From Chamaesiphon sp041738715 (GTDB lineage: Bacteria; Cyanobacteriota; Cyanobacteriia; Cyanobacteriales; Chamaesiphonaceae): a DNA stretch of 64,000 bases. Below, piece by piece: positions 61,391 to 64,000 of the stretch. The translations under genes were made by a program, and so were the position numbers. The notes beneath the pieces are model-generated. The model was not told where the DNA came from and made no database searches. It was given only the letters and a program-made list of their open reading frames with translations. Positions within the stretch are counted from its first letter, which is position 1. Each line of letters starts with the position of its first letter. The stretch spans positions 1 through 64,000 of the forward strand of contig JBGSPI010000095.1 of the NCBI GenBank assembly GCA_041738715.1, in the 5' to 3' direction.

Positions 61391-64000
61391 ATGTTAATTA
61401 GTGCAGAATCTAGACTTATAGTGACGATCCAGGCAGAGACATTAGAATTATTAGAATGGTCGCGGTTATGTCAACAGGTGGCAACATTTGCCGCGACTAA
61501 ATTAGGAACAATAGCTGCGAGACATTTAATAATTCCGACGACACCTAGTGTCAGTCTAAATCTGCTCGCTCAAACTAAAGAGGTTTATCAGTTAGAAACT
61601 CAACTGCTGGGTGGACTATCCTTTGATGGGATTGAAGATTTTGGCGACGCGCTCGAACGAGCATCGATGCAGGGGATGTTGTCAGGTCGGGAACTCCATC
61701 AAATTGCCACTACTTTAGCCGGAGTGCGGAAGTTGCGGCGAACGATTGAAAGCCAGGAAAATATCCCCGTTTTACAGGCATTAATAGCTGATGTCCGCAC
61801 TTATCCTGAGCTAGAACAGGATATCTACCATTGTATCGACGATCGCGGTGATGTGACCGATCGATCAAGTGATAAATTAGCCGAGGTGCGTGTCAAACTC
61901 AAAGGACTCCGCGATCGCATTTATCAACTTCTAAATAGTCTGATCCAGCGTCAAAGTAGTGCGATTCAACAACCTTTAATTACCCAACGGGGAGATCGTT
62001 TTGTTATCCCAGTTAAAGCTTCCCACAAGGAGGCAATTCCTGGGGTAGTCCATGATACCTCTAGTAGTGGTGCTACGCTCTACATCGAACCGCAGCATAT
62101 TATCAACCTGGGTAATCAACTGCGCCAACTCCAACGCCAAGAGCAACGGGAAATCGAACTGGTACTCCAAGCTCTCACCGCTAAGGTGACTGAAGTATCT
62201 GAAGATCTCGAACATCTGCTGGCAACTGCGACAACGATCGATCTGGCTACAGCTAGAGCTAGATATAGTTTGTGGTTAGAAGCCAATCCGCCAAGACTGA
62301 TCGTTCGCGCAGCGTCTCCTGTGGGTAATCAATCAGCGAATGAATATATTACCCTGCGCCAACTCCGCCACCCATTATTAATTTGGCAGCATCGTCACGA
62401 GCAGGGCGCAGCCGTCGTGCCGATCGATCTATCAATCCGTCCCAATCTGCGCGTAGTTACAATTACTGGCCCAAATACAGGTGGTAAAACTGTTACCCTC
62501 AAAACTGTCGCGATCGTCGCTTTGATGGCTAAGGTGGGGTTATTTATCCCTGCTCGTGAGCCAGTTGAGATTCCCTGGTTCGACCTAATTTTGGCAGATA
62601 TCGGCGATGAGCAATCTTTGCAACAAAGTCTCTCGACTTTTTCAGGACATATTCGGCGAATTAGCCGGATTTTAGGGGAGATTGAATCGAACCCACTCCC
62701 TGCACCCGCCGAGGAGCGGCTCACTCCAGTCGGGTTTCCTAATTATGGCAGCGGAAAGTGCGGTCTTGGGGTTTCCCCAAATAGAGCACCTTTCCAAGAC
62801 AGTGAGATAAGAGAGGGGAATGATTATCGCGGGGATGAATCGTTAGGGGTATCCCTTGTGCGTACCCCAGGGGTTAATGACGATCGCTTACAGACGGCTA
62901 GAAATTACCCGAATGCGTTAGTTCTGCTTGATGAAGTCGGTGCGGGGACAGATCCGGCAGAGGGGAGCGCGTTAGCGATCGCATTATTGCAGTATCTAGC
63001 CGATCGAGCGATGTTGACGATCGCCAGTACTCACTATGGAGAATTGAAGGCACTCAAATATCAAGACGAACGGTTTGAGAATGCCTCGGTCGAGTTTGAT
63101 GATGTTAGTCTCTCGCCGACCTATCGGTTATTATGGGGGATTCCCGGTCGATCGAATGCACTGTCGATCGCCCAGAGATTGGGCTTAAATCCTGAAGTAA
63201 TCGACAATGCCAGATCCCAGGTGGTCTTGGGCGCGACTCAGGAAGTGAACGAAGTAATTGCTGGATTGGAAGCACAACGGCGCGCCCAGGAAACGAAAGC
63301 GAATGAAGCCGCCAAAATCTTGAAACAGGCGGAAGCCTTCTACTTGGAAGTCTCCCAAAAAGCGGCGCAATTGCAAGCGCGAGAACAGGAACTCAAACTC
63401 AATCAGGAACGGGCAATTCAAGCGGCAATTGCTGAAGCCAAAAGTGAGATTGCCCAGGTGATCCGCCAATTGCAACAAGGCCCCCAAACTGCCCAAGCTG
63501 CCCAGCAAGCGACCACAGAACTCGATCGGGTGATGGGAAGTCACTTGCCCGCTAAATCGACCCCCAAGCCCCCTGCAGGCTTCAATCCGCAGGTCGGCGA
63601 TCGCATCCGCATCCCCAAATTAGGTCAAAAAGCTGAAGTTCTGACCACTGTTGACGATCGGGGCAACCTCGATGTCAAGTTTGGCATGATGAAAATGACT
63701 GTCGCCCTCGCCGATATCGAGTCATTGACAGGGGAGAAGGCGACGATTCCCGCCAAAAAAGCACCAGCCAAGACACAGCCTGCGGCTAATCCAGTCGTAC
63801 CAGTGGTAGCAATTCGGACATCCAAAAATACCGTCGATATTCGCGGCCAAAGAGTGGCAAATGCGGAGAGTGAAATTGAACGCGGGATCGGCCAAGCTTA
63901 TCAATCAGGCATCATGTGGGTCATTCATGGCAAAGGAACAGGTAAACTGCGAGAAGGGGTACATGAATTTTTAAGAACTCATCCTCAAGTCGATCGATTT
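61391..64000 (+). CDS. mutS2: MutS2 family protein, incomplete at right edge, with in-frame insertion
   Basis: This branch-structure or collided-ribosome-acting ATPase is a suppressor of homologous recombination in the MutS2 family. It has the N-terminal lever region, Walker A GPNTGGKTVTLKTV, Walker B ALVLLDEVGAGTDPAEGSALAIA (in part), ASTHYGELKALKY, a Gln/Ala-rich helical clamp (about 630-720), and the C-terminal SMR domain (VDIRGQRVANAE... WVIHGKGTGKLREGV). At least 870 codons are seen before the edge, against about 790-820 in relatives. The excess is an insertion of some 75 residues between the Walker A and B parts (62690-62905). The frame stays open. Confidence 0.92.
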   Translation, partial: MLISAESRLIVTIQAETLELLEWSRLCQQVATFAATKLGTIAARHLIIPTTPSVSLNLLAQTKEVYQLETQLLGGLSFDGIEDFGDALERASMQGMLSGRELHQIATTLAGVRKLRRTIESQENIPVLQALIADVRTYPELEQDIYHCIDDRGDVTDRSSDKLAEVRVKLKGLRDRIYQLLNSLIQRQSSAIQQPLITQRGDRFVIPVKASHKEAIPGVVHDTSSSGATLYIEPQHIINLGNQLRQLQRQEQREIELVLQALTAKVTEVSEDLEHLLATATTIDLATARARYSLWLEANPPRLIVRAASPVGNQSANEYITLRQLRHPLLIWQHRHEQGAAVVPIDLSIRPNLRVVTITGPNTGGKTVTLKTVAIVALMAKVGLFIPAREPVEIPWFDLILADIGDEQSLQQSLSTFSGHIRRISRILGEIESNPLPAPAEERLTPVGFPNYGSGKCGLGVSPNRAPFQDSEIREGNDYRGDESLGVSLVRTPGVNDDRLQTARNYPNALVLLDEVGAGTDPAEGSALAIALLQYLADRAMLTIASTHYGELKALKYQDERFENASVEFDDVSLSPTYRLLWGIPGRSNALSIAQRLGLNPEVIDNARSQVVLGATQEVNEVIAGLEAQRRAQETKANEAAKILKQAEAFYLEVSQKAAQLQAREQELKLNQERAIQAAIAEAKSEIAQVIRQLQQGPQTAQAAQQATTELDRVMGSHLPAKSTPKPPAGFNPQVGDRIRIPKLGQKAEVLTTVDDRGNLDVKFGMMKMTVALADIESLTGEKATIPAKKAPAKTQPAANPVVPVVAIRTSKNTVDIRGQRVANAESEIERGIGQAYQSGIMWVIHGKGTGKLREGVHEFLRTHPQVDRF
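62690..62905 (+). repeat. in-frame inserted segment within mutS2
   Basis: Between LGEIE and the strand leading to Walker B (ALVLLDE) relatives have roughly 5-10 residues. Here about 75 residues of Pro/Gly/Arg/Ser-rich, low-conservation sequence (e.g. RLTPVGFPNYGSGKC, GVSPNRAPFQ) intervene. The DNA contains short hairpins such as TTGGGGTTTCCCCAA. The properties suggest a palindromic repeat element inserted in frame. Boundaries are approximate, and homology to known repeats is not established. Confidence 0.55.

Overview
The window is cyanobacterial chromosome. Photosystem II psbZ, NDH-1 ndhF, heme oxygenase, the CemA-like proton extrusion protein PxcA, a COP23 protein, NarM, an iron-uptake porin and a DevBCA exporter are all cyanobacterial marker genes. 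The DNA is also full of CGATCG / GCGATCGC (HIP1-type) octamers. A unicellular, Chamaesiphon-like lineage would fit, but that assignment is only inference. No rRNA, tRNA or CRISPR array was recognised by eye. Genes lie on both strands in short operons.

Layout. 1-2.4 kb is an accessory patch: the 5' end of an IS5-type element that reads through a slippery A-run, a nucleotidyltransferase gene it truncates, a small partner gene, a YefM/YoeB toxin-antitoxin pair and a dead DUF262 fragment. 2.5-7.3 kb holds a methyltransferase, tgt, an aspartase-like lyase and heme oxygenase. 7.3-9.6 kb (minus) holds a cobalamin riboswitch leading a DUF1636 / unknown-gene operon, preceded by a D-Ala-D-Ala ligase-family gene. 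A ~108-bp MITE-like element follows. 9.9-16.5 kb carries livG/livF-type ATPases, a U32 peptidase-family RNA hydroxylation protein and recJ. 16.6-22.1 kb is an iron-acquisition island (porin, futA, futB, futC) with a structured leader, followed by psbZ and ribH. 22.9-24.7 kb has a Phd/VapC pair behind a perfect 28-bp palindrome, a HAD hydrolase and a DUF6888/DUF6887 pair; gshB follows.

26-34.2 kb: a large P-loop helicase-like protein diverges from pxcA, then BrnT/BrnA, two tandem type IV pilins and a SPINDLY-type O-GlcNAc transferase directly downstream of them. 34.2-39.7 kb: devB-devC-devA with a divergent TetR regulator and narM. 40-50.7 kb: MoxR ATPase, ftsH, a MalK/UgpC-type ATPase, a DEDDh exonuclease, a short RecQ, a Gfo/Idh oxidoreductase, queC and a CNNM/CorC-type membrane protein with a secreted partner. 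50.9-58.3 kb: thrC, a three-gene phosphorelay (GAF-PAS histidine kinase, single receiver, REC-wHTH-Hpt-pseudoREC-REC), then ndhF. 58.7-64 kb: a BT1-family transporter, a COP23 gene and mutS2, which runs off the right edge and carries an in-frame ~75-residue insertion.

Functional themes are iron/cobalamin/tetrapyrrole metabolism, cell-surface pili, and small toxin-antitoxin or mobile remnants. The queuosine pathway appears twice (tgt, queC). No wholly new multi-gene system can be proven from sequence alone. The most promising leads are the B12-riboswitch DUF1636 operon, the pilin/O-GlcNAc-transferase cluster, the branched phosphorelay with a bilin-type GAF, the mutS2 insertion, the nested RNA stem-loop before the iron porin, and the perfect palindrome in front of the VapC pair.
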